From DYRG01 sp041161065 (GTDB lineage: Bacteria; Pseudomonadota; Gammaproteobacteria; Beggiatoales; Beggiatoaceae), in NCBI GenBank assembly GCA_041161065.1, contig JBEAVE010000010.1:62001-126000 (forward strand): a DNA stretch of 64,000 nt, written 5' to 3'. The number at the start of each line of letters is the position of its first letter. The stretch's first letter is position 1. Below, piece after piece: positions 16,800 to 25,267 of this stretch. Under the pieces are notes generated by a model that was given only the letters and a program-made list of their open reading frames with translations, did not search any database and was not told the origin of the DNA. A program made the translations under genes and the position numbers.

Positions 16800-18488
16800 T
16801 TAATTGCGCCGCATCACGCCGCCTGATTCGGGTGCGCCGCCGCCGTGTGTGAATGCGCAACCTAAATAGTCGGGTGGTTCAACGTTTAACAAATGATATA
16901 ATGTCGCCAATTGCAGGCGAAATAGCCGCTCGAAATCCCCGACTGAATGCGCGGGATTGTAATCGCCAAACCACCAAAACCAGTCCGAACCTTCGCAAAT
17001 TGCCAATTGCCGATCGGCAGCATCGCGGCGTTTAGCGTCCAAAGAGCCGACCACCTTGTCGTAAGCGCGTTTGGCATCGATGAGCATTTCCCAGCCGCGA
17101 TTTTTGTCTTTGTCGCCAATCCACGTCGAAAAAGTCCCATAAACCCAACTTCCCGCCACCAATGTCGGCAAAGCTGCCATCGGCAAAGGTTGTTTCAAAC
17201 ATTCGGAAAAGGTCGTTAATTTCAAATGAGGGCTCGCCGCCATGCGTTGATATAACACGCTGAGGAAATAGAAACCATTTTCGGGATAATATTCCCACGC
17301 ATTTTCTCCATCTAAAATCAGAGAAACAACCTTTTGTTGCGGATCAAAATGACTGCGCGCAATATCTTCTAACTGATTGATTAAATTCGCAATCGCATCA
17401 TCGGCGTGCCATTTGGTGTATTCAAAACCAATCAAATCCGATAATTTGTCATCACGAAAGAAACAAGCGATTTGTGAATCCTTCAAATGAAAGGCTTGAT
17501 GAACGGATAATTGTTCGGATTGCGCTCGATCAAAACTGTGGCGCAAAACATTTTCTCCCGATGCAACCCATTGAAATTGCGACTTTTCCAATATTTTAAT
17601 CGTCGCTTCACTCACGCCCCCTTCAGAGGGCCAGCAACCTTTCGGTGTCATGCCAAAACATTTCTTAAAGGTTTCTAACCCCCTTGTAATATGCCATTTT
17701 ACCCGTGTTTCTCCCCCTTCATAATGGCTATATTTTGGGAGAGAAACTTGAGGAATGGCTTCTTTCGCACTTTGAATATCTAATAATAGAGGAATAATCG
17801 GGTGTGCATAGGGGGTCATTGAGAGTTCAACTTGCCCTTTTTCAAATAAGGCTTTGAAACGCGGAATAACACTGCGCGTCAAACCATAAATGATTTCTAA
17901 AAGTTCGCGCCGTTCGTGCAGTGTAAAACTATGTCCTTTGCTCATTAAACGTTGAACATTGGGATTGGTTCGGCGGACAGTTTCTCCCAACCACGCCAAA
18001 TGATACCACATTAAAATATCTACTAAAAACTGATTGTTAAGATAACGAACGGCATCGATATTATGTTGTAACCAATCGGCGATTTCAGCTAAACGGCGAA
18101 AGGCTGGAAAACGATCAATTAAACGTCCTTTGTTCGCGCGCAAACAGGCTTTAATGAGAGAAAGTCGTTGCTCAGTTTCTATAGGTAATGCAGGGGTAAT
18201 GAGCGCATTGAGAAAAGGATCACGCAAGGTTTCTCCACTTTGTAGAAATGCTTGCATTTGTTGGGTATAATCTTCTAGTTGTTCCAACAACGTGGGTGCA
18301 AAATTCACCACCGCGCGGGCTTGCGGTTGATTTTCCAAATGGGCTGCCATATCCACATAATCTTTAATGGCATGCAAATATGTCCAAGGTTGTTGATATT
18401 CCCCGCGATTTCCTGCGCGATATTCGGGTTGGTGCATATGCCAACAAATCACGACATTCAAGCGGTTCTTATTGTTTTCATTCAACAT
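16800..18488 (-). CDS. Glycoside hydrolase family 57 (alpha-glucan-active)
   Basis: A 562-residue cytoplasmic enzyme without a signal peptide. Family GH57 regions are visible: region 1 WHMHQPEYR (residues 16-24), region 3 GCWPSEGGVSE carrying the likely nucleophile Glu, and region 4 SLILDGENAWEYY carrying the likely acid/base Asp. GH57 enzymes cleave or transfer alpha-1,4 or alpha-1,6 glucan bonds in glycogen or maltodextrin. The exact activity (amylase, branching or glucanotransferase) cannot be read from sequence. Its placement upstream of tgpA and prkB suggests a link between carbon fixation and storage glucan, which is inference. It diverges from prmB. Confidence 0.88.
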   Translation of the reverse strand: MLNENNKNRLNVVICWHMHQPEYRAGNRGEYQQPWTYLHAIKDYVDMAAHLENQPQARAVVNFAPTLLEQLEDYTQQMQAFLQSGETLRDPFLNALITPALPIETEQRLSLIKACLRANKGRLIDRFPAFRRLAEIADWLQHNIDAVRYLNNQFLVDILMWYHLAWLGETVRRTNPNVQRLMSKGHSFTLHERRELLEIIYGLTRSVIPRFKALFEKGQVELSMTPYAHPIIPLLLDIQSAKEAIPQVSLPKYSHYEGGETRVKWHITRGLETFKKCFGMTPKGCWPSEGGVSEATIKILEKSQFQWVASGENVLRHSFDRAQSEQLSVHQAFHLKDSQIACFFRDDKLSDLIGFEYTKWHADDAIANLINQLEDIARSHFDPQQKVVSLILDGENAWEYYPENGFYFLSVLYQRMAASPHLKLTTFSECLKQPLPMAALPTLVAGSWVYGTFSTWIGDKDKNRGWEMLIDAKRAYDKVVGSLDAKRRDAADRQLAICEGSDWFWWFGDYNPAHSVGDFERLFRLQLATLYHLLNVEPPDYLGCAFTHGGGAPESGGVMRRN

Positions 18489-18625
18489 TTTTGATGATCC
18501 TTTTGACGTTGTTATCGTTATCTTGCGTTTTTGATACTATAAACACCTCATCGTGTAGAAACAAGCCGTTTTCAAATGTGCTACATGATAAAATAGTGCT
18601 AATTCTTAACCCTTGGACGCACCCA

Positions 18626-19534
18626 ATGCCTTTTTTAGCCAAAGATTTGAAAGAGTTATCCACTTTACGCGATTTCGTGCGGTGGGGCGCGAGCCGTTTT
18701 AATGAAGCAAAATTATTTTTTGGGCACGGCACTGATAACGCCATCGATGAAGCCGTTGCGCTCATTTTGCACGCATTGCATTTAGCCCCTAATTTACCCG
18801 ATAGTTTGTGGGCGTGTCATTTAACTTCTTCAGAGAAACAACGCATTGCAACTTTATTTCAACGCCGCATCGACGAACGTATTCCCGCCCCTTATTTAAC
18901 CCACGAAGCATGGTTTGCAGGTTTTAGTTTCTACGTTAATGAAAATGTGCTAATTCCCCGTTCACCAATCGCTGAATTAATCGAGCAACAATTCGATCCG
19001 TGGATTGAAAGTGATACCATTCAAAATGTTTTAGAAATTGGAACAGGAAGCGGTTGCATTGCGATTGCAACTGCCTTACATTTGCCGCACACAATTGTCG
19101 ATGCAGTGGACATTTCTCCGCACGCATTAGAAGTCGCTTTTAAAAATAGAGAAATCTATGACTTACAAGATCGTTTGCAGTTATTTGAAGGGGATTTGTT
19201 TGAACCTGTTAAAAATCAAAAGTATGATTTGATTATTTGTAATCCGCCGTATGTTGATGATGCGGAAATGGCAGCGTTGCCGCCTGAGTTTCGCCACGAA
19301 CCCGTTTTAGCATTGGAAGCAGGGGAGGACGGGTTGGATATTGTGAAAAGAATTTTGAAACAAGCGCATCAGCATTTGAAACCCAATGGGCTGTTAATTG
19401 TTGAGGTAGGTTTTAGCCAACAGGCTCTATTGGAAACTTACCCTAACGTGGATTTCATTTTCCCTGATTTCAAACGCGGCGGCGATGGAGTCTTTTTCCT
19501 CACCGAATCCCAATTGAAAACTTATTCTTTTTGA
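18626..19534 (+). CDS. prmB: 50S ribosomal protein L3 glutamine methyltransferase PrmB
   Basis: A 302-residue SAM-dependent N5-glutamine methyltransferase. I start it at ATG 18626 (MPFLAKDLKELS) because the longer frame back to 18380 runs through the divergent GH57 start and looks non-coding, while 302 residues matches PrmB (about 300-310). SAM motif I is VLEIGTGSGCIAIA, and the catalytic NPPY is near residue 202 (IICNPPYVDDAEMAALPPEFRHEP). The LPPEFxHEPxLALEAGEDGLD segment favours PrmB over PrmC. It modifies the Gln of the GGQ motif in L3. It is monocistronic, divergent from GH57 and convergent with cpoB. Confidence 0.92.
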   Translation: MPFLAKDLKELSTLRDFVRWGASRFNEAKLFFGHGTDNAIDEAVALILHALHLAPNLPDSLWACHLTSSEKQRIATLFQRRIDERIPAPYLTHEAWFAGFSFYVNENVLIPRSPIAELIEQQFDPWIESDTIQNVLEIGTGSGCIAIATALHLPHTIVDAVDISPHALEVAFKNREIYDLQDRLQLFEGDLFEPVKNQKYDLIICNPPYVDDAEMAALPPEFRHEPVLALEAGEDGLDIVKRILKQAHQHLKPNGLLIVEVGFSQQALLETYPNVDFIFPDFKRGGDGVFFLTESQLKTYSF

Positions 19535-19540
19535 AATAAT

Positions 19541-19633
19541 GGGTAGTGATCAAAACAAAGAGATAATTTGCCTGTTTTGTATTTTTTTCAGTAAATCATA
19601 GAGTTAACAAGCATCTCAATTTAATCACTACCC
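19541..19633. repeat. 93-bp element with 10-bp perfect terminal inverted repeats
   Basis: GGGTAGTGAT (19541-19550) and ATCACTACCC (19624-19633) are perfect inverted repeats bounding an AT-rich interior with a T-run near 19586. The element fills almost all the space between the convergent stops of prmB and cpoB. It could be a small non-autonomous mobile element or a long bidirectional terminator stem. A 9-bp copy of the end (GGTAGTGAT) recurs at 31307-31315. Confidence 0.55.
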
Positions 19634-19643
19634 AAAGAAAAGA

Positions 19644-20405
19644 CTAGCGGAGTTTTTTGAGGCGTTCGTCTGCTAAACGTGCGGGCATGGTCGCGGGAAA
19701 CTCGTTGCGCACTTGTTCTAGGGTTTGGCGGGCATTGACTTTGTCGCCTAACTCATCGTAACTAAAGCCTATTTTTAGCAAAGCGTGCGATTTTTTGGGG
19801 CTATCGGGATAATTGTCGACCAATTTTTTGAACGCCGCGAGCGCACCCACAAAATCACGTTTTGAATAATACGCTTCGCCCAACCAATATTGCGCGTTAT
19901 CCGCATAATCTCCGGTTGGCGATTGTTTTATAAAAGATTCAAAAACTTGCGTGGCTTTTTCGTATTGTCCGCGCTGCAACAAATCAAAGGCTTGTTGATA
20001 TTCTTGAGGCGCGGTGGTCGTTTTGGGATCAGCTAAAGAAAGTGCCGGCAAAACAGGCGGTTGCGCAGGTGGTGGCGTTTGAACGGGTGGCGTAACATTC
20101 ATCGATCCCATTGAATTCATTGTAGTTATTGAATTCATGCTATTTGCGGCGACGGGGGACGATAGGTTGGGGGCATTGGTTTTGCCGAGCCGTTGTTCGA
20201 TATCCCGTTGATTTTGCTGCAAAAGCTGCAATTGATGATGAATTTGTTCATTGTCGCCACGCAGTTGTCGAATTTCCCGCTGCAAATCTTTAATCAATTG
20301 ATCTTGTTCAAGTAATGTTTGCATCAGGCGATCTTTATCGCCCGAAAAATTCTGTGCGTGAACGCCTGAACTAATACTTAATATTAAAAAGAGCCATTTA
20401 TTCAT
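19644..20405 (-). CDS. cpoB: CpoB (YbgF), Tol-Pal-associated cell-division coordinator
   Basis: A 253-residue periplasmic precursor starting at ATG 20405, 4 nt after the pal stop. The longer frame would overlap pal and bury the signal peptide (MNKWLFLILSISSGVHAQ). Residues about 30-90 form the trimerising coiled coil (LLEQDQLIKDLQREIRQLRGD...). A Pro/Ser/Met-rich linker follows, then C-terminal TPR repeats from about 140 (AFDLLQRGQYEKATQVFESFI, ...YWLGEAYYSKRDFVGALAAF). CpoB couples peptidoglycan synthesis to outer-membrane constriction through Tol-Pal. tolQRAB is not in the window; pal and cpoB form a pair here. Confidence 0.93.
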   Translation of the reverse strand: MNKWLFLILSISSGVHAQNFSGDKDRLMQTLLEQDQLIKDLQREIRQLRGDNEQIHHQLQLLQQNQRDIEQRLGKTNAPNLSSPVAANSMNSITTMNSMGSMNVTPPVQTPPPAQPPVLPALSLADPKTTTAPQEYQQAFDLLQRGQYEKATQVFESFIKQSPTGDYADNAQYWLGEAYYSKRDFVGALAAFKKLVDNYPDSPKKSHALLKIGFSYDELGDKVNARQTLEQVRNEFPATMPARLADERLKKLR

Positions 20406-20409
20406 GAGG

Positions 20410-20937
20410 TTACTGACCAAGATAGATGATCTCGACGCGACGATTGCGCTGCCAAGAAGCCTCATCATGACCTTCGGCGACGGGTTTTTCTTCACCGTAA
20501 CTCAATGTACTCATTTGAGTTTCTTGCACACCCGACAAACCCAGATAGCGTTTCACGGCTTGGGCGCGCCGTTCACCTAACGCAAGATTATATTCGCGCG
20601 AACCGCGTTCGTCGGCGTGACCTTCCAAACGAATTTTAACCTGTTGATTTTTCGCTAAATAAGCGGCATTCGTATCCAAAATTTGGCGTTGATCGGCGCG
20701 CACATCGCTAATATCAAAATCGAAATAAACCACGCGATCCGCAGGTAAATTGGCGGGGGCGGCGGCGTTATTCGATTGTTGCGCCTGACCATATTTGGCG
20801 GAAGCGGCGAGCGGCGCGGCTTCAATTTTAGGATCGCACGACGGCGGCTGACATTCTGTCGGGGTCGTTGCGCAGCCACTCAACCCAATAATCCCCAACA
20901 CGCCTAATCCTAAAAGCATTTTGTTCACATAGTTCAT
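20410..20937 (-). CDS. pal: Peptidoglycan-associated lipoprotein Pal
   Basis: A 175-residue lipoprotein. ATG 20937 is chosen because AGGAG lies 7 nt upstream; a longer frame would use a TTG inside the leader. The lipobox LSGC puts the lipidated Cys at residue 22. The C-terminal OmpA-like peptidoglycan-binding domain has VVYFDFDISDVRAD, LEGHADERGSREYNLALGERRA and the final RRVEIIYLGQ. It anchors the outer membrane to peptidoglycan and binds TolB. It is first of a two-gene unit with cpoB. Confidence 0.97.
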   Translation of the reverse strand: MNYVNKMLLGLGVLGIIGLSGCATTPTECQPPSCDPKIEAAPLAASAKYGQAQQSNNAAAPANLPADRVVYFDFDISDVRADQRQILDTNAAYLAKNQQVKIRLEGHADERGSREYNLALGERRAQAVKRYLGLSGVQETQMSTLSYGEEKPVAEGHDEASWQRNRRVEIIYLGQ

Positions 20938-20997
20938 ACTAAAACTCCTCATCAAGTTAAATCGGACAGAAACATTATACAGAAATCGGCGCGAAAC

Positions 20998-23130
20998 CTA
21001 AAAATGATAATGGGTTTCTATGGAAAACGTGCGCCCTGCCAAAGGAAAATCCGCTGGAATTCCAATAATTCCCGATGAATTAGGTCCCGGGCTAGGTTCT
21101 TTTGCACTAACATCAAAAAGATTTTTAATCCCCGCACTAATGTGCCAACTATTTTTAGGTTTGTAATTCAGATTCAAATCAAATAACGCATAACCTTTCA
21201 AATCCGCGCGCGGGTCATTGAAACCCCGTTTTCTAACCCCCGTCCAATTAAGCTGACTATTCAAATACCAATGCGTTGTAAAAGACCAATCAGAACGGAT
21301 ATAAGCGGAATGTTTTGGGTGAGGAATATTGCCCGCTGTTGCTTGGGGTGTTTTCTCATTAGTATCACTAAAAGCATAATGCCCACTTAAAACCACATTT
21401 TTGAGGATTTTCCAACGACTTTCTATTTCAAAACCCTTGCCTGTTTGTTCCCCAGCATTACTCGCCACCGCGCGCGTGATTATTTCTTGTGATGGCATAT
21501 ATCCAATCCCTTTTTCTACCCTAAACACAAATAAATTCAAACCTATTTTCAAATCTGGAATAGGGCGATAATCCAATGCTAATTCCCCTGTTTGAATACG
21601 TTCAGGTTGTAAATTTGGATTACCCAATCCAACCGGATTTGAACGCCCATATAATTCAAAAAGTGCGGGGGCGCGAAAGGCTTTTCCATAAATCAATTTG
21701 CTCGTTAAATAAGGATTGGTTTGCCAAACTAACGCCAGTCGAGGATTAACTACTGATCCAAAATCAGAATACTTATCATAACGAGCTCCAGCAGTTAATT
21801 CCCAATCCTCTAAAAATTTGTAACTATCTTGCACAAAAAAATAGCGACTATTTCTTATCCCCGTTGAAGTAAAAACAAATGGCGTTTTTGAAACATCAAT
21901 CCACCCTTCAATAGGAACAAATACTCCCTGACCATTATCGGCTATATTCATCACTTGTTTAATATCATAAAGATTAGCGTGTTGATAACCTGTTCCTATG
22001 CGCCACAAATGATTTTTCCAACCTTTATAAAAAGCATCTAAGGCTAAGTTGTTATGATATTCAGCAGCACCTGTAAATACCAAAGCACCATTTGGATAAC
22101 CATTGCTACTAAACTTTGTACCCGGTGGATAAATGGTTTGATAAGAAGGATTGTCAAAACCAAAATAGAAATAGGTTGCTTTCGCCATAACTTCCCAAGC
22201 CGGAGATAATTTATCATTACGATAAGTTAAATCTACTAAATATTGGTTGGAATCAAATTTCCCTGTTGGATCAATATTTTGATTAGCACCTGTACCTGTT
22301 TCTAAATCACGTTGTAATAATGTATTTGTTTGCAATTTCCAGTTTTCTCTCGACACTTCCAAATGAGAGCTTATTGTTTTATTACCTCTTTGCACTGGAG
22401 AAGGCGCGAAAGAAGCGTGAGTTCCTACCATTTTATCTAAAGTACTTTGCGCATCTTTCTCTATAAGACTTTGGTCGCCTGCTGTTTGAAGCAGTTCTAA
22501 AGAAACAGCTATATCATTTTCTCCGACCCGATCACTATGTAAAAACCAAGCATTTTGGGTATTAAAACTTTCAACTTTTCCACCCACTTGCGTACCTAAA
22601 ATATCAGTTTTTTGTTTAGTGATAATGTTCACCACCGCTGCCACCGCATCTGCTCCATAAATAGCCGCTCCGGGACTTTTCATAATTTCAATTCTAGCAA
22701 TGTTTTTAATTGGGATAGTTCCTTGAGAAAATCCTCTTCCACCAGTGTAGATAGTAGAAACCGCCGAACCATTTATTAGAAATAAAACTTGCGGATTATA
22801 TTGCCCAGTATAAACCCCTCGAGCAGTATAGATAGGTGAATACAAAAAACCATTTCTAGCAACGTGAAAACCCGGGACAGTTGCTAAAACTTCACTTAAT
22901 TCAGTTGCTCCAATCGATTCAATATCTTGCTCTGTAATAACTTTTGTAACGGCGGGAGCTTCGGCAATGGTTTGCGGTTTTCCTGTTGCAATAGAAACCA
23001 CTTCAACCCGCATCAATTCCTCAAGAGAAAGCGGGGCTAATTTTACAATATTGCTTTCACTATTATCCTCTTCTGCAATAACAGACAGCGTTAATAATAT
23101 ACCACTCAATGAAACAACCCATCTTTTCAT
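20998..23130 (-). CDS. TonB-dependent outer-membrane receptor (BtuB/CirA-like)
   Basis: A 710-residue precursor with a signal peptide (MKRWVVSLSGILLTLSVIA). A TonB-box-like segment (VEVVSIATG) lies near residue 43, and the plug domain follows (AEAPAVTKVITEQDIESIGA, ARIEIMKSPGAAIYGADAVAAVVNIIT). A 22-strand-type barrel ends in aromatic residues (FSIETHYHF). The plug is the COG4771/COG4206 type found in siderophore, cobalamin and unknown-substrate receptors; the substrate cannot be decided. No TonB, ExbBD or ABC importer genes are adjacent. A small cytosolic-looking gene lies 40 nt upstream on the same strand. Confidence 0.92.
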   Translation of the reverse strand: MKRWVVSLSGILLTLSVIAEEDNSESNIVKLAPLSLEELMRVEVVSIATGKPQTIAEAPAVTKVITEQDIESIGATELSEVLATVPGFHVARNGFLYSPIYTARGVYTGQYNPQVLFLINGSAVSTIYTGGRGFSQGTIPIKNIARIEIMKSPGAAIYGADAVAAVVNIITKQKTDILGTQVGGKVESFNTQNAWFLHSDRVGENDIAVSLELLQTAGDQSLIEKDAQSTLDKMVGTHASFAPSPVQRGNKTISSHLEVSRENWKLQTNTLLQRDLETGTGANQNIDPTGKFDSNQYLVDLTYRNDKLSPAWEVMAKATYFYFGFDNPSYQTIYPPGTKFSSNGYPNGALVFTGAAEYHNNLALDAFYKGWKNHLWRIGTGYQHANLYDIKQVMNIADNGQGVFVPIEGWIDVSKTPFVFTSTGIRNSRYFFVQDSYKFLEDWELTAGARYDKYSDFGSVVNPRLALVWQTNPYLTSKLIYGKAFRAPALFELYGRSNPVGLGNPNLQPERIQTGELALDYRPIPDLKIGLNLFVFRVEKGIGYMPSQEIITRAVASNAGEQTGKGFEIESRWKILKNVVLSGHYAFSDTNEKTPQATAGNIPHPKHSAYIRSDWSFTTHWYLNSQLNWTGVRKRGFNDPRADLKGYALFDLNLNYKPKNSWHISAGIKNLFDVSAKEPSPGPNSSGIIGIPADFPLAGRTFSIETHYHF

Positions 23131-23170
23131 TTTATTTCCTCAAAATATGGTTATATCGTTTTGATGAAAG

Positions 23171-23710
23171 TTAGCATTTCCAAGTGATATGAAATTCAGA
23201 GGTATCATCACCTTTTTCTTGGCATTTTGTTTGGATTACTTTAGCGTCCTGAACGCCGCACATTTCTAAAATACCTAGAAATACACCTTCGTAAAGTTTT
23301 GAATTATAACCGGGAGCAAAGGCTTCCACTAAAAAATCACCCGGTTGTTCGCGCAGAATACGACGAGGTTTCACATCATTTCCTCGATGATCTGTTAAGA
23401 AATTTGCGGCTTCAAATTTTAAAAACACTAATGGATCAGAAATGGGTGGTAATCCTACGGTTTTTTTAATTGTGGGATAAACTTTTCTTCCCAATGTAAC
23501 AAAGGATTTTTCTTTAGAAGGCGATGCGCTAAAATAGGTTTCCATAAACAAATTGAACAAACTTATTTCATACCAACTTTCTGGATCAAGTTCGTCCCAA
23601 TGTTTCTTTATTTTTTGAAATAAAACTCGATCGGCTTGCGCGAGTTCCTCTGGATAAAGGCTCATTAAAGCTCCCGTTAAAGTAATGAACTTTCCTTTAA
23701 TTTGTGCCAT
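23171..23710 (-). CDS. Uncharacterised cytosolic protein with a 4VR/H-NOX-like C-terminal motif
   Basis: A 179-residue soluble protein with no signal or membrane segment. The layout (helical N-terminus, middle segment VFLKFEAANFLTDHRGND, then GVFLGILEMCGVQDAKVIQTKC...GDDTSEFHITW) resembles small-molecule-binding V4R/H-NOX-associated or TIGR02265-type proteins. In those a (G/L)LxxCGA...C/SEFxIxW ending is typical. That likeness is by eye and weak, and no ligand-binding His or metal site is certain. It precedes the TonB-dependent receptor by 40 nt on the same strand and could be cotranscribed. GGAGG-type sequence lies just upstream of the ATG. Confidence 0.6.
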   Translation of the reverse strand: MAQIKGKFITLTGALMSLYPEELAQADRVLFQKIKKHWDELDPESWYEISLFNLFMETYFSASPSKEKSFVTLGRKVYPTIKKTVGLPPISDPLVFLKFEAANFLTDHRGNDVKPRRILREQPGDFLVEAFAPGYNSKLYEGVFLGILEMCGVQDAKVIQTKCQEKGDDTSEFHITWKC

Positions 23711-24130
23711 TTTTGTTCCTCCTTTTGTTTAACATAATGTTCTTTTCATTCAAATACATTACAAACCTAAATGATTTTAAAAATATAGCCGAACCTTTTC
23801 TTTTTAGCAATATTTTTGCGGTTAATTTCTTAAAAAGACCTGAAAAAGTGGCGGTGATGCAAAAAAAGTGATGAGGTGATTCAGAAAGTTGAAGGTAAGC
23901 ATTAATCTCGTGTCGCAAGTGCTGCATATCATGATGATATAACAGTAATTTTTAGAGAACAAAGAAAGAGAAAAAGAGATGAAATATTATTATTGCAATA
24001 GAAATAATGAAAAATGGTTCAACATGAGCATTCTAATTTCTGACAATTCACCCAACTTTGAAAGAAAAGCCGCTGCACAATCCTCATTTTAGCCGTAAAA
24101 TAAGCGATTTTCTTAACAAACGGATTCGGC
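23711..24130. other. 420-bp AT-rich intergenic region between divergent genes
   Basis: It holds the upstream regions of the 23710 gene (minus) and proB (plus). A 76-codon minus frame here (23697-23927) overlaps the next gene and has unconvincing composition. Purine-rich sequence at 23955-23985 is followed by TTCACCCAACTTT at 24048-24060, which also occurs at 5412-5424. No gene, tRNA or clear promoter could be supported. Confidence 0.4.
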
Positions 24131-25255
24131 ATGGATTATCGCCAAAAAATCGCGCAAACTTCCCGGTGGGTGATCAAAATCGGCAGCGCGCTGATTACCG
24201 CCGACGGGCGCGGACTCGATCGCCATTTAATTGAAAAATGGGTCGCCCAAATCGCCCAATTGCGTCAAATGGGCAAGCAAATCGTCCTCGTTTCGTCGGG
24301 CGCAGTCGCGGAAGGCATGGCAAGATTGCAATGGAAACAACGACCTAGCGAATTATATAAATTACAAGCCGCTGCCGCCGTCGGTCAAATGGGAGTTGTG
24401 CAAACTTACGAATCTTTTTTCCAAAAATACGGACTTCACACCGCGCAAGTCCTTCTTACACATGAAGATTTAGCCAATCGCGAACGTTATTTGAACGCGC
24501 GCAGCACTTTGCAAACACTCTTGAATTTAGGGGTCATTCCCGTCATCAACGAAAATGACACCGTCGCGACTGCCGAAATTCGGCTCGGCGATAATGATAC
24601 GTTGGGCGGATTGGTAACGAATTTGTTAGAGGCTGATTTACTTGTGATTTTAACCGATCAACAAGGACTTTTCAGCGACGATCCCCGCAAAAATCCACAA
24701 GCGACTTTGATTAGCGAAGGGCAAGCCAACGATCCGCACTTATTGGCGATGGCGAGTCCGTCGGGCGGGGCGTTGGGGCGCGGCGGGATGCAAACCAAAC
24801 TTCTCGCCGCACAACGAGCGGCAAAATCGGGCGCGGCAACATGGATTGCGTGGGGGCGTTTAGATAACGTGTTGTTAAATCTCGCAAAAGGAGATGAAAT
24901 TGGAACTTTGCTATTGCCTTCGCAACCGCCGATTGCCGCACGAAAACGTTGGTTAGCATCACATTTGCACAAACGCGGAACGGTTTGGTTAAACGACGGC
25001 GCGGCGGATCGTTTATGCAAATCGGGCGCGAGTTTATTAGCGGTTGGAGTTACAAAAATTGAAGGAACTTTTCAACGCGGAGAAATGGTAATTTGTTTAA
25101 ATTCCAATGATCAAGAAATCGCGCGCGGTTTAATCAATTACAACGCCGAAGAAACCCGCAAAATCATTGGACAATCTAGCGATAAGTTCCTCGATTTAAT
25201 TGGTTACATCGACGAACCCGAGTTAATTCACCGCGACAATCTTGTTTTAGTGTAA
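24131..25255 (+). CDS. proB: Glutamate 5-kinase
   Basis: A 374-residue enzyme that phosphorylates glutamate in the first step of proline synthesis. The N-terminal amino-acid-kinase domain shows WVIKIGSALI (phosphate-binding Lys and GS), IVLVSSGAVAEGMARL, the NENDTVAT substrate motif, and SGGALGRGGMQTKLLAA. A C-terminal PUA domain (about 280-370, from RGTVWLNDGAADRL) is present as in E. coli ProB (367 residues). proA is not adjacent. The next gene (GspF family) starts 12 nt after the stop, so proB probably leads the pilus-like operon's transcript. Confidence 0.96.
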   Translation: MDYRQKIAQTSRWVIKIGSALITADGRGLDRHLIEKWVAQIAQLRQMGKQIVLVSSGAVAEGMARLQWKQRPSELYKLQAAAAVGQMGVVQTYESFFQKYGLHTAQVLLTHEDLANRERYLNARSTLQTLLNLGVIPVINENDTVATAEIRLGDNDTLGGLVTNLLEADLLVILTDQQGLFSDDPRKNPQATLISEGQANDPHLLAMASPSGGALGRGGMQTKLLAAQRAAKSGAATWIAWGRLDNVLLNLAKGDEIGTLLLPSQPPIAARKRWLASHLHKRGTVWLNDGAADRLCKSGASLLAVGVTKIEGTFQRGEMVICLNSNDQEIARGLINYNAEETRKIIGQSSDKFLDLIGYIDEPELIHRDNLVLV

Positions 25256-25267
25256 GTTGAGGAAAAA

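Noticed and set aside
18380..18625. N-terminal extension of PrmB
   Set aside because: It runs through the divergent GH57 start region and would make PrmB 82 residues too long.
23697..23927. 76-codon minus-strand frame upstream of the 23710 gene
   Set aside because: It overlaps the next gene's start and its composition is not convincing.
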